A stretch of 64,000 bases of DNA from Pseudomonas alkylphenolica (GTDB lineage: Bacteria > Pseudomonadota > Gammaproteobacteria > Pseudomonadales > Pseudomonadaceae): contig NZ_QJRG01000047.1 in NCBI RefSeq assembly GCF_004025535.1, positions 868,001-932,000 of the forward strand, written 5' to 3'. Below the pieces are notes generated by a model. It saw only the letters and a program-made list of their open reading frames with translations. It was not told the DNA's origin and ran no database searches. Below are positions 45,901 through 55,600 of the stretch, piece by piece. Within the stretch, counting starts at the first letter, position 1. Each line of letters starts with the position of its first letter. The position numbers and the translations under genes were made by a program.

Positions 45901-48900
45901 TGCTGCTGGAGCAGTTGCCGTTGACGGCCAATGGCAAGCTTGACCGCAAGGCGTTGCCGAACCCCGGGCAACAGGCGGCGAGCACGGCTTACCAGGCGCC
46001 GCAAGGCGAACTGGAACAGCGCCTTGCCTGTGTCTGGCAAGACGTACTCAAGGTGTCGCAGGTAGGACGCCACGACAATTTCTTCGAACTGGGCGGCGAT
46101 TCGATCATCTCCATCCAGGTGGTCAGCCGCGCGCGCGAAGCCGGCATTCACTTCACCCCCAAGCAGCTCTTTCAACACCAGAGCGTGCAGGAACTGGCCA
46201 CGGTGGCGCGCCTGGGCGAGATGCGCGCGGTGATCGATCAGGGACCGGTACGCGGCGCGGCGCTGCTGTTGCCGATCCAGCAGATGTTCTTCGACACCGA
46301 GGTGCCCGAGCGTCATCACTGGAACCAGTCGGTATTGCTCGCCCCGCGCAGCCCCTTGTCGGCAACCGCCCTGGAGGCGGCGTTGCAGGCGTTGTGGGCG
46401 CATCACGATGCCTTGCGCCTGCGCTTTACCCAGGGCGCCCAAGGCTGGCAGGCCGAGCACCATGAAGCGACGCCCGCCACGCCATTGCTCTGGCAACGCG
46501 ACACCACACTGACGGGCTTGTCGGCGCTGTGCGAACAGGCACAATGCAGCTTCGACCTGAGCCAGGGCCCTTTGCTGCGGGCAGTGCTGTTCAACCTGGC
46601 CGACGGCGAGCAACGCCTGTTGCTGGTGGTCCATCACCTGGTGGTCGACGGTGTGTCCTGGCGCATTCTGCTTGAAGACCTGCAGAGTGCTTACACCCGA
46701 TTGAGCAATGGCCAGACGCCGATGTTGCCGGCCAAGACCTGCTCGGCCAAACACTGGGCCGAGCAGTTGCAGCGCCTGGCACTCAGCGCACCCTTGCAGG
46801 CCGAACTGGCGTATTGGCAAGCGCAGTCGATGGCACCCGACCTGCCTGCGCGCGATCCCCAGTGCCAGCCATTGCAACGCGATGCGCGCACGGTCTACAC
46901 CCGGCTGGATGCCGCCACCACCCAGCGCTTGCTGCAACACGCACCGGCGGCCTACCGCACGCGGATCAATGAACTGCTGCTGGCGGCCCTGACCCAGGTG
47001 ATCGGCCGCTGGACCGGGCTTGATACGACGCAGGTGGTGCTCGAAGGGCATGGTCGCGACGCGCCGTTTGCCGACGCCGACCTGACCCGCAGCGTGGGTT
47101 GGTTCACCAGCAAGTACCCGCTGGAGCTGCACAACCGGGCGGCAGTTGCCGACGCCATCAAAACCGTCAAGGAACAGCTGCGCGCGGTGCCCGGCAACGG
47201 CATGGGCTACGGCGTACTGCGTTACCTGGGGGCGACGCCGGCGCGCCAGGCCCTGGGCGCTCGCACCTTGCCACGGATCACCTTCAATTACCTCGGCCAG
47301 TTCGACAACAGCTTTGACCCGCAGGCGCCGACGGCGCTGTTCAGCATCGCCCGCGAAAACGGTGGCAGCGAGCGTGGTGACAGCGCGCCGCTGGGCAACT
47401 GGCTGACGCTCAATGGTCAGGTGTATGAGGGCCGTTTAAGCATGGGCTGGGTGTTCAGCCCGCAGATGTTCGATGAGGCGGTCATTCAGGGTTTGGCCGA
47501 TGACTATGCGCATACCTTGCGGACGCTGGTCGAGCACTGCTGCGATGAGCAGAGCGGCGGCCTGACCCCCGCGGACTTCCCGCTGGCACGCCTGCAGCAA
47601 GCGCAGCTGGACAGCGTGCCGCTGGCGCCGCGTGAAGTGGCGGATATCTATCCGCTGTCGCCGATGCAGCAGGGCATGTTGTTCCACTCGCTGGAAGCCG
47701 ACGAGGCCGCGCTGTACATCAACCAGACCAGCGTGGCGGTCGAGGGCCTTGAAATCGAGCGCTTCATTGCTGCCTGGGACCAGGCGGTGGCCAATCATGA
47801 TGTGCTGCGCAGCGGCTTCTGGAACGCCAGCCACCTGAGCCAGCCGTTGCAGGTGGTGAGCAAGCGGGCCCCTTCGGTGGTGCGCGTGCTCGACTGGCGC
47901 GGCCAGGCAGTGGCCGCCAATGCTATAGAGACGCTGGTGGCGGCCGACTGCCGGGAAGGCTTCGACCTGCTGCAGCCACCGTTGATGCGCGTGACTTTGG
48001 TGCGTCTGGATGAGCAACGCTGCCACCTGATCTGGACCCGACACCATATCCTCATGGATGGCTGGAGCAGCTCGCGCCTGCTCGGCGAAGTGTTCCAGGC
48101 TTACCATGGCCAGGCGGTCAGCGTTGAAGGCCGTTACCGCGACTACATTGCCTGGCTGCAGGCGCAGGACGATGCCAGGACCCTGGAACAGTTCTGGATC
48201 AGGCAGCTGCAGGGGCTGGACGAGGTCACCGAGCTGGCGGCCAGCACCTGGCCGCGACCCGCTGCCGAGCTCAGCGGGCATGCGGCGATCTACCTGGAGT
48301 GGGATGCTCAGCGTACCGCCCGCTTGCGCAGTGGGGCCCGGCAGTTGCGCGTCACCCCCAACACCCTGGTGCAGGCCGCCTGGCTGCTGCTGTTGCAGCG
48401 CTACACCGGCCAGCAGCGCGTGTGCTTTGGTGCAACGGTGGCCGGCCGCCCGGCGAGTTTGCCGCAAGCGGGGAACATGCTCGGCCTGTTCATCAACACC
48501 TTGCCGATACTGCAGAGCCCGCAGCCGCAGCAGCGCGTCGGCCAGTGGCTGGAGCAACTGCAAGCCTACAACCTGGAAGTGCGTGACCACGAGCACGCCT
48601 CGCTGGCCGACATCCAGCGCTGGGCCGGGCACAGCGGTCGCAGCCTGTTCGACAGCATCATCGTGTTCGAAAACTACCCGGTGGACGAGCGCCTGGAGGA
48701 AGTCGGCCAGGGCCGGTTGCAGTTTGGCGCCGCGCAGGGGCGCGACGTCACCAACTACCCGATGGACCTGGCGGTCAACCTCGGCGAGACCTTGAGCATC
48801 GAGTTCCTATACCTGCGCAACCGCTTCGATGCCGCCAGTGTGGTGCAGATCCGCGCGGCGTTCGAGACCTTGCTCGACGCCTTGCTGGCCAATCCCCAGG

Positions 48901-51548
48901 CAACCCTGGGCAGCCTTGCGCTGCTGGACGCACCGGCGCGGCAACGGCTGGCCGATGCCAATCCGCTGCACCCGGTGGTGCACGATGCGCCGTCGTTGCT
49001 GGAGCAGATTCAGGTGCAGTGCACCGCACAACCCGAGGCCACCGCTGTGCTCTGCGGCGCGCAGGCCCTGAGCTACGGCGAGCTGGAACAGTGCGCCAAC
49101 CAGCTGGCGCACTACCTGCGCGCGCAAGGGGTAGGGCCGGAGGTGTGCGTGGGCGTAGCCCTGAATCGCTCGGTCGAGATGATTGTGGCGCTGTACGCCG
49201 TGCACAAGACTGGCGCGGCCTACGTACCGCTGGACATCGACTACCCGCAGGACCGCTTGCAATGGATTGTCGAAGATTCGGCCATGACCGTGCTGCTCAC
49301 CCATGGCCAGGTACGTGCGCGTTTGCCCCAGGCAACAACGGCGCAAGTGCTCGACCTCGATAGCCTGGTCTTGAGCGACCAGCCGTCGACGCCGCTGCCG
49401 ATCGCGATCGATGCGGATCACCTGGCCTACCTGATCTATACGTCGGGCTCCACCGGCAAACCCAAGGGCGTTGCCGTGCCCCGTGGCCCGCTGACCATGC
49501 ACTGCCAGGCTATCGTCGGGCTGTACCAGATGGACTGCACCACGCGTGAGCTGCTGTTCATGTCCTTTGCCTTCGACGGTGCTCAGGAGCGCTGGCTGTC
49601 CACCTTGCTGGCCGGTGGTTGCCTGGTGCTGCGCGACGACAGCCTGTGGACCGCGGAAGAAACCTGGGCCGTATTGCATGCGCAGCGCATCAGCATTGCC
49701 TGCTTCCCGCCGGCCTACCTCCAGCAGATTGCCGAGTACGGCCAGACGCAACCAAGTCCGCCAGCGGTGCGCATCTACTGTTTTGGTGGCGATGCCGTGG
49801 CCGAGGCCAACTTCGAACGGGTCAGGCGCACCTTGCGCCCGCAGTGGATCACCAACGGCTATGGGCCGACCGAAACCGTGGTCACCCCGATGCTGTGGAA
49901 GGCCGATGCCGACAGTCGCTGCGAGGCGGCCTATGCTCCCATCGGCCAGCGCGTCGGCAACCGTAGCCTGTATGTGCTGGATGCCCAGCTAAACCCGCTG
50001 CCCGATGGCGTCGCCGGTGAGCTGTATATCGGCGGTGAAGGCTTGGCCCGCGGCTACCACCAGCGCCCGGGGCTGACCGCCGAACGCTTTGTGGCCAGCC
50101 CGTTCGAGGCCGGTGGCCGTCTGTACCGTTCCGGCGACCTGGTGCGCCGCCGCCCCGATGGGGTGATGGATTACCTCGGGCGGCTGGACCATCAAGTCAA
50201 GGTCCGCGGGTTCCGCATCGAACTGGGCGAGATCGAAGCGCGCCTGCGTGCGCTTGGCGGCGTGCGCGAGGCACTGGTGGTAGCCCGTGACAGTGCGGCG
50301 GGCAAACGTCTGATTGGCTATGTGGTGGGCAACACGCCAAGCGTGTCGGCCGAGACGCTGCGCAGTGCCTTGCAGGCCCAGTTGCCGGACTACATGGTGC
50401 CGGCGCAGATCCTGTTGCTCGACGCCATGCCGCTCAACCCCAGCGGCAAGCTTGACCGTCTGGCCTTGCCCGACCCGGACTTCCAGGCCAAGGCCTACGT
50501 GGCCCCGCGCAATGCCCTGGAGCAGATGCTCGCGGGCGTCTGGCAGGAGGTGCTGGAGCTTGATCAGGTGGGGGTCACGGACAACTTCTTCGAGTTGGGC
50601 GGCGATTCATTGCGCACCCTGAAAGTGCTGAGCAAGGTGCGCCAACAGGCGGTGGCCGGCTTCGAGCTGAAACTGCGCGACATGCTCGCCAAACCGACCA
50701 TTGCCCAGTTGTCGGGCTTTGCCGAACAGCCCGGCGAGCTCGACCCGCTGTTGGCCCTCAATGGTGCTGACGGCACCGGCCCTGTGCTGTTCTGCCTGCA
50801 TGCAGGCTTCGGCACGGTATTCGACTACGAGCCGCTGGCCCGTCGGCTACAGGGCCACTGCAACGTTTACGGCGTGCAGTGCCGGATGCTGCTGGACCGC
50901 CAGTGGGACGATGACAGCCTGGAGGCCATGGCCATCGACTACGCCCAGTACATTCGCCAGAAACAGGCGCAAGGGCCTTACCGCCTGCTGGGCTGGTCAC
51001 TGGGCGGTACCCTGGCGGTGCTGGTGGCGGCAGAGCTTGAAAAGCAGGGGCAGGCGGTGAGCTTCCTCGGGCTGGTAGACAGCTTCATTCCGTTGAGCGT
51101 GGAGGCGGCGCAGACGGATGAGTGGCGCGACGACCTGCCGGCGTTTCTCGCGCAGACCTCATCGCTGACGGTGACGCATGCGCAACTGCCGGCTGACGAG
51201 CCTGACCTTGCGCAACTCAGCGCGCTACTGGCAACGCTGCAGAGCGCAGGGGAGCCTGCGCGGGCGAGTGATTTCGACGCCGATGAGCTGGCGCGGGCCT
51301 TCCAGGTCGGGCTCAGGCTCAAGGCGCTGTCGCGCCGGGCACCGTTGCTGCCGCGCACGCTGTGCGCCGTACAGCGTTGGTGGCGCAGTGATTTGCCCGG
51401 CGCCGCGGTCCAGGCGTTTGAGGCGAACCTGACGGTTGCCGTCCCCAATGCGCGCATCGATGCTGGTCACTACGACATCCTGGCCAACACGGCATTGCTT
51501 GAACAGCTGCAGGCCCACCTGTTGTACCGCGAAGCCGTAGAAGGCTGA
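42996..51548 (+). CDS. pvdD: Pyoverdine peptide synthetase 3, modules 6-7 with thioesterase (C-A-T-E-C-A-T-TE)
   Basis: 2850 residues; the N-terminus (MQKLIESVGALDPKQRKAL, then a NLFGIAPVFKR block) closely resembles P. aeruginosa pyoverdine synthetases. C1 near residue 175 reads HHIVSDAWS, with Ala for the usual Gly; A1 near 649; T1 LGGDSI near 1034; epimerase near 1215; C2 (DCL) near 1552; A2 near 2149; T2 LGGDSL near 2535; thioesterase from about 2575 with GWSLGG (Ser2668). Pocket residues: module 6 DLTKVGHVGK (Asp, made D by the epimerase); module 7 DGECCGGVTK, nearly that of module 3. Many pyoverdines end in cyclo-hydroxyornithine, so Orn-type is likely for both. GTG start behind AAGGGG, 14 bases after the previous gene. 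Confidence 0.93.
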   Translation: MQKLIESVGALDPKQRKALAVLLKQKGINLFGIAPVFKRSEQEPLLLSYAQQRQWFLWQLEPDSPAYNIPLAIRLQGALDVKALQRSLDVLVARHESLRTVFVEEPEGVRQQILPPGNLALSVQRLAPGVGRETGIESFLTEQTGAGFDLAHGPLLRAALLQVDNDEHVLSLVQHHIVSDAWSLQVMVRELMHGYGAFRQGEQPQLPALPVQYADYALWQRQWMDNGERERQLAYWSEQLQGPLEVLALPTDRPRPAERSLAGASLDASPDAHLAAQLKALAARQGVTVFVLMLAAFQTLLHRLAGQEAIRVGVPNANRGRPETEGLIGFFVNTQVMQAQVRGELRFSDLLEQVKAAALQAQAYQDLPFEQLLEVLHTERSLSHSALFQVMFNHQREEAGQASAPALGLTLEPLVQAVSTSKFDLTLNTLEHPGGIDATLIYACDLFDAATVERIAGQWRRVLQAIVDDAQVRIEALPLLAGEDQQQLAQWGQGPTQAFACDNVLALFEQQVAAHPERLAAVCNARELSYAELDRLAGQRAAQLRALGVRPESRVALVLERSSELLVAILAVFKAGACYLPLDPQAGSERLRSLILDSAAQVVLTTCEQAASLPAMVGPALICLDQPLAAEAPVHSQQPLAPSCAYVIYTSGSTGQPKGVMVSHGALANYVQGLQQRLPLDDVQSMAMISTVAADLGHTVLFGALCGGQTLHLLDRHVAMDAQALAATMTAHQVDVLKIVPSHLAALLASTQGAQLLPRRLLVLGGEACPPALLEHVRQLAPQCRVFNHYGPTESTVGVLAGELAETGIALGQPLANSRLRVLDSSLQAVANGGRGELYIGGAGLARGYLGQPGLTAERFVPDPSGQGARLYRSGDGVQLQDGHFRYQGRIDDQLKIRGFRVEPGEVAACLRSLAGVQQAVVVGQAGERGQQLLGYVVSSAGTGSQVATTLLAALRERLPEYMVPAHLMLLEQLPLTANGKLDRKALPNPGQQAASTAYQAPQGELEQRLACVWQDVLKVSQVGRHDNFFELGGDSIISIQVVSRAREAGIHFTPKQLFQHQSVQELATVARLGEMRAVIDQGPVRGAALLLPIQQMFFDTEVPERHHWNQSVLLAPRSPLSATALEAALQALWAHHDALRLRFTQGAQGWQAEHHEATPATPLLWQRDTTLTGLSALCEQAQCSFDLSQGPLLRAVLFNLADGEQRLLLVVHHLVVDGVSWRILLEDLQSAYTRLSNGQTPMLPAKTCSAKHWAEQLQRLALSAPLQAELAYWQAQSMAPDLPARDPQCQPLQRDARTVYTRLDAATTQRLLQHAPAAYRTRINELLLAALTQVIGRWTGLDTTQVVLEGHGRDAPFADADLTRSVGWFTSKYPLELHNRAAVADAIKTVKEQLRAVPGNGMGYGVLRYLGATPARQALGARTLPRITFNYLGQFDNSFDPQAPTALFSIARENGGSERGDSAPLGNWLTLNGQVYEGRLSMGWVFSPQMFDEAVIQGLADDYAHTLRTLVEHCCDEQSGGLTPADFPLARLQQAQLDSVPLAPREVADIYPLSPMQQGMLFHSLEADEAALYINQTSVAVEGLEIERFIAAWDQAVANHDVLRSGFWNASHLSQPLQVVSKRAPSVVRVLDWRGQAVAANAIETLVAADCREGFDLLQPPLMRVTLVRLDEQRCHLIWTRHHILMDGWSSSRLLGEVFQAYHGQAVSVEGRYRDYIAWLQAQDDARTLEQFWIRQLQGLDEVTELAASTWPRPAAELSGHAAIYLEWDAQRTARLRSGARQLRVTPNTLVQAAWLLLLQRYTGQQRVCFGATVAGRPASLPQAGNMLGLFINTLPILQSPQPQQRVGQWLEQLQAYNLEVRDHEHASLADIQRWAGHSGRSLFDSIIVFENYPVDERLEEVGQGRLQFGAAQGRDVTNYPMDLAVNLGETLSIEFLYLRNRFDAASVVQIRAAFETLLDALLANPQATLGSLALLDAPARQRLADANPLHPVVHDAPSLLEQIQVQCTAQPEATAVLCGAQALSYGELEQCANQLAHYLRAQGVGPEVCVGVALNRSVEMIVALYAVHKTGAAYVPLDIDYPQDRLQWIVEDSAMTVLLTHGQVRARLPQATTAQVLDLDSLVLSDQPSTPLPIAIDADHLAYLIYTSGSTGKPKGVAVPRGPLTMHCQAIVGLYQMDCTTRELLFMSFAFDGAQERWLSTLLAGGCLVLRDDSLWTAEETWAVLHAQRISIACFPPAYLQQIAEYGQTQPSPPAVRIYCFGGDAVAEANFERVRRTLRPQWITNGYGPTETVVTPMLWKADADSRCEAAYAPIGQRVGNRSLYVLDAQLNPLPDGVAGELYIGGEGLARGYHQRPGLTAERFVASPFEAGGRLYRSGDLVRRRPDGVMDYLGRLDHQVKVRGFRIELGEIEARLRALGGVREALVVARDSAAGKRLIGYVVGNTPSVSAETLRSALQAQLPDYMVPAQILLLDAMPLNPSGKLDRLALPDPDFQAKAYVAPRNALEQMLAGVWQEVLELDQVGVTDNFFELGGDSLRTLKVLSKVRQQAVAGFELKLRDMLAKPTIAQLSGFAEQPGELDPLLALNGADGTGPVLFCLHAGFGTVFDYEPLARRLQGHCNVYGVQCRMLLDRQWDDDSLEAMAIDYAQYIRQKQAQGPYRLLGWSLGGTLAVLVAAELEKQGQAVSFLGLVDSFIPLSVEAAQTDEWRDDLPAFLAQTSSLTVTHAQLPADEPDLAQLSALLATLQSAGEPARASDFDADELARAFQVGLRLKALSRRAPLLPRTLCAVQRWWRSDLPGAAVQAFEANLTVAVPNARIDAGHYDILANTALLEQLQAHLLYREAVEG

Positions 51549-51555
51549 CGCATGG

Positions 51556-51581
51556 GCAGGGTCTTCGGGCCCTGCTTTTTT
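51556..51581 (+). terminator. Rho-independent terminator of the NRPS operon
   Basis: GCAGGGTC (51556-51563) pairs with GGCCCTGC (51568-51575), with one wobble, around a UUCG tetraloop, followed by TTTTTT. It begins 8 bases after the NRPS stop codon and separates the operon from the esterase gene. Confidence 0.92.
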
Positions 51582-51604
51582 CTTACCTTTTTCCGGATGT
51601 GTTC

Positions 51605-52558
51605 ATGTCCTTGCACCCTGATCTGTCTGCCTTTCTGGAACTTGCCGAACTCGGTCGCCTGACCGGCAAGAGCCAGCCGATGCACACCTTGCCACCCGCA
51701 TTGGCGCGCACTGAATTCGACGCTACGTCGCAAATTCTCGACCCCAACCCGCCGGGAAATGTGCAGGTCTGCGTGCTGCAGCTGCCGACCCGCGATGGCG
51801 CGGAGATAGACGCGCGGCTGTATCGCAGTGCTGCCAGCGCAGGCAAGCAGCTGCCGGTGATTGTGTATTTCCATGGCGGCGGCTATGTGGTCGGCAGCCT
51901 CGACTCTCATGATTCGGTGTGCCGACGCCTGGCCTTGAGCGGCGATTTCGCTGTGCTGGCGCCGGCGTATCGCCTGGCCCCGGAGTTCCCGTTTCCGACG
52001 GCGGTGGAGGATGCCCAGGACAGTCTCGAGGCACTGGCCGAGCACGCGCAGGTTTGGCAACTTGATCGCCAGCGGGTGGTGCTCGCCGGCGACAGCGCCG
52101 GGGCGACGCTGGCCACGGTGCTGGCGGCAATGGCCGCGACCGCGCCTGCGCAGCTCGCGCTGCAGCCACTGGCGCAGGTGCTGTTTTATCCGGTGGCGGA
52201 CATCAGCCAGGTACGGGCCTCGCATACGCGGTTTGGTGAAGGCTATCTGCTCGAAAGCGCCACGCTGGAATGGTTCTACCAGCATTACGCGAGTGATCCG
52301 GCGCAGCGGCTGGACGTGCGTGCCTCGCCGTTGCTGGGCGCTGCCGTGGCCCAGGTGCCGGCCTATGTGGCGCTGGCCGGGTACGATCCGCTGTACGACG
52401 AGGGGCTGGCGTATGCGCACTGGCTGGAGACGGCGGGAACAAGGGTGACCTTGAGTGTCGAAACCGGGCTGACCCATGATTTTCTGCGCATGGGCGGGAT
52501 CGTGGCGCAGGTCGACGAGGTGTACGCGCGGCTACAGACGTGGCTCGCCAGCCTGTAA
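51605..52558 (+). CDS. Alpha/beta hydrolase of the hormone-sensitive lipase (HSL) family
   Basis: A 317-residue carboxylesterase-type enzyme. YFHGGGYVVGS (about residues 85-95) is the oxyanion hole, GDSAGATLA (about 158-166) the nucleophile elbow, and the remaining triad members are likely Asp in GYDPLYDEG and His in LTHDFLRMGG. There is no signal peptide, so it acts in the cytoplasm on small acyl esters; the substrate is unknown. I chose the ATG at 51605 rather than a GTG at 51599. A terminator stands between it and the NRPS genes, so it is probably a separate unit, though it may belong to the locus. Confidence 0.85.
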   Translation: MSLHPDLSAFLELAELGRLTGKSQPMHTLPPALARTEFDATSQILDPNPPGNVQVCVLQLPTRDGAEIDARLYRSAASAGKQLPVIVYFHGGGYVVGSLDSHDSVCRRLALSGDFAVLAPAYRLAPEFPFPTAVEDAQDSLEALAEHAQVWQLDRQRVVLAGDSAGATLATVLAAMAATAPAQLALQPLAQVLFYPVADISQVRASHTRFGEGYLLESATLEWFYQHYASDPAQRLDVRASPLLGAAVAQVPAYVALAGYDPLYDEGLAYAHWLETAGTRVTLSVETGLTHDFLRMGGIVAQVDEVYARLQTWLASL

Positions 52559-52559
52559 G

Positions 52560-52591
52560 ACAAGGGCCCCAAGTTTCCTTGAGGCCCTTGT
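52560..52591. terminator. Bidirectional terminator
   Basis: ACAAGGGCC (52560-52568) pairs with GGCCCTTGT (52583-52591); after one mismatch CAAG and CTTG extend the stem to a TTTC loop. It lies between the converging esterase and multicopper oxidase genes. Confidence 0.85.
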
Positions 52592-52611
52592 AATGCAGGC
52601 GCTGGTGCGGC

Positions 52612-55600
52612 TTAACGCGAAGTGATCGGCGCGGTTACGGTCTTCCCTGACGTCGAGCTGATCGTCACCGTCGGGTTGGCGCTCGGGCCACTGCCTGTGG
52701 TGGTCACCGACACCCGCCAGCGGCCACCGCTGCCGCTCGGCGAGATCACTGCAGTGCCTAGGCTAAGCGGTCCTGTGGTGGTCGAAGCGCTAACCGTCAG
52801 CGTGGTACCGGTCGCTTGCGAGGTGGTCCCGGCCAGGTCCCAGGTGTAGCGATTGTTGCTGCGGGAAGTGACCGAGGCGCTGGTGACGGTGATGTCTTCG
52901 TTGATGGTCGGCGGGGCGCTGACGGCGACAGTCACGGTTGCCGCGTTATCCGAAACCGCGTTCTTGGTGTCACTGGCGTTGTAGGTGAACGTCGCCGTGA
53001 ACGGGGCGGGGATAGTGGCCGGCGGGGTGTAGGTCACGCGCACGCCGTCGGTGCTGGTCGTGCCCTGGCCGGAATCCGGCTGGGTCAGGCCCACCACTTT
53101 CAGCGGCAGGTTGCCGTCGGGGTCGCTGTCGTTGGCCAGTACATTGATCACCAGCGGCTGGCCGTTGTTGCTGGTGGCGCTGTCGTTATTGGCGATCGGC
53201 TTTTTGTTTTCGCCCTGGTTGTCGTTGTCCTTTTCACCGGTGCGGAAGGTTGGCAGTGCCGCCGAGTTCACGTAGGTGACGCCGTCCCAGCCGGGCAGCG
53301 GGGTGGGCATCAACTGGAACTGGCCGGGGTGCTCGATATCCCAACGCAGCAGCATCGAGGTGTCTTCGTGCTGGGTGTTGTGGCAGTGCTCCATGTAGGT
53401 CCCGGCGAACTCACGGAAATGGATGGCCATTTCCACGTCCACCGAACTGTCGATGCCGTCGCCGATACGGTAGACATCCTTGCGTGCCCATTTCTCCCAT
53501 TCTGGCGGCGCCTTGCCGTCGCGACTGAGGACGATCCCTTCTTCAAAATGCACATGCACCGGGTGAGTCCAGCCGTTGCCACCGTTCTTGATTTTCCACA
53601 CTTCAAGCGTACCGTCGCCCGAGTACCCGGCATCGGTCGGACCCGTCGCCAGTTGCGGGGCCGCACTGATTCTGCGGGAGTCCATGTCATAGCCGAAGCC
53701 GCCATCGGTCTTGATCGTCCAGGGCGCTTCGTCAGTGCCGTCGGAGCGGCCGAAGATAAACTCGCGGTGGCGCGCCGCCTTGAGTTTGGCCTGGTCGGCG
53801 ACGGCGTTGCGGTCAAGGGTCAGGGGAATCATGGTTTTACCGGCAGGTTTGCCCGGTTTGGCCGGCTCGTAGTCCGCCGGGTTCATGCTCACGTCCTGGC
53901 CGCTGTAAGGCTGCACCAGCAGTTGCAGGAACTTGCCTACGGTTGGATCGCCCTTGTCCCATTGCGGGCCTTTGCTGGTTTGCTTGATCACCGCCTTGTA
54001 CTTCTCTGACAGCACGTCGGCCAGGCTCAGCGGGTCTTTCTCCGGACCCTTGCCGGTCTTGTGTTCCATCAGGTTGACGAAGTAGATCTTGTCGCCGGTC
54101 TTGATCCCGTTTTTGGCGAAGTTGATGATGATGTCGAAGCGTTCGGCAATGCCTTGTACGGGCAGGATGGCATTGTGGTTTTGCCGGTCGCCATCGCCGT
54201 CCAGGTCCATGCTGCCGTCGAACGGTATGGCGTGCTCCATGATGTTGCCGTCATTGGCGATCAAGTGAAACGGCACGCGGGTGTACGACACGCCGGAGCC
54301 GGACGGCCCGGGGAACTCGCCGCCATTGCCGGCCACCTCACGTACCACGGCCAGGCGTAGATAGCGCGATACCGAACCGTTGAGAATACGGAAGCGGTAG
54401 CTGCGTGCGCGTACTTTCAGGCGCGGCTCGTACTGCCAGTTGACCAGGATCTGGTCGCCCAGGAAGCCGTCGGTGTTGAACGGGTTGAACCACAGCTGGC
54501 CGTTTTCATCCCAGGCCTTGTCGGCCACCAGGAGGTTGACGTCGTAGTCGCGGTTGCCCCAAGGCAAAGCCGAGCCGCTGGGCAGGCGCAGGTTGACGCC
54601 ATCCTCCATGGCCTCGTTACCCCGGTCCAGGGCGCTGTAGTAGTTCATCATCACCGCATTGCCCTTGTAGACGTTCTGCGCGGTGAAATCGAGCATATGG
54701 TCGTGGAACCAGTGGGTACTCATGGTTTCACGCCAGTCGCCGCGAATCTTGATGCTGCCGTTGTTGCAGGTTTTCAGGCCGGGGCTGGTGTCGTTGACGA
54801 ACAGGGTTTCGCCCGGCGCGCAGGGGAAGGCCGCGCGCGGATCGTGGGCGTCGGTGTTGATGCTGTCGTAGCCGGCCAGTTGCAGCGGCCAGCGGTAATC
54901 GTAGTACTGCCCGGGAAAAAAGTACGCATTGGTGTAGCCGTCGCTTTCGGCCGGCGAGTGACCATTGTGCTCATGGGTGCTGATGGTGTGCAGGCCAAAG
55001 CCGGCGTTGGCAGCCGGGTCGATGGGCAAGCCGTTGTAGTGGCGCATCAACAGCGGCTGGCCGTAGCGGGCCATCAGCAGCTTGGCAGGGAAGGTGCCAT
55101 CGAAGGTCCACAGCGCGTTGTGGTTCTGCAGCGGCATGTTCGGGTGGAAGCGCGTGTCGATGCCGCGGGTGGTGCCGGTGGTGGTTGGGATGTCCGAGGT
55201 CTGGTAGTAGAGGCCACCCGGGCCGAACTCACCGACGGCGTAATTGTGCAGTTGCTTGCGGTCGCGCAGGCCGGTGTTGATGCGCGCGCCGGTCTGCACG
55301 GTCTTGAACTGCGCCTGCGGGTAGAACTCGTTCCAGCGCTGATGCGACCAGCCCTTTCCTGGTGGCCGGCCCTCGGCGGGCGAGCCCACCGGCTGGCGGT
55401 TGAGGAAGGCCTCGATCTGCGCTTTCCAGGGGTTGCGGTCCAGCACGTTGGAGAACTGCGACGGGAACGGGTAGAGCCCGGGCTGGCGCATGAATGCATC
55501 CAGCGCCGAGGGTGACGGCGCACTGCGCGCGACGTTGTCGGGGTCCTGTTGCGGTGCAGGGCCAACGGTGGGCACCGGAAAGGTCAGTGGTGGTGCCGGC

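Noticed and set aside
24069..51548. Cyclic lipopeptide synthetase (putisolvin- or entolysin-like)
   Set aside because: There is no starter-type C domain, the end has one thioesterase instead of two, epimerase domains are present, and the neighbours are pyoverdine genes with iron-starvation promoters.
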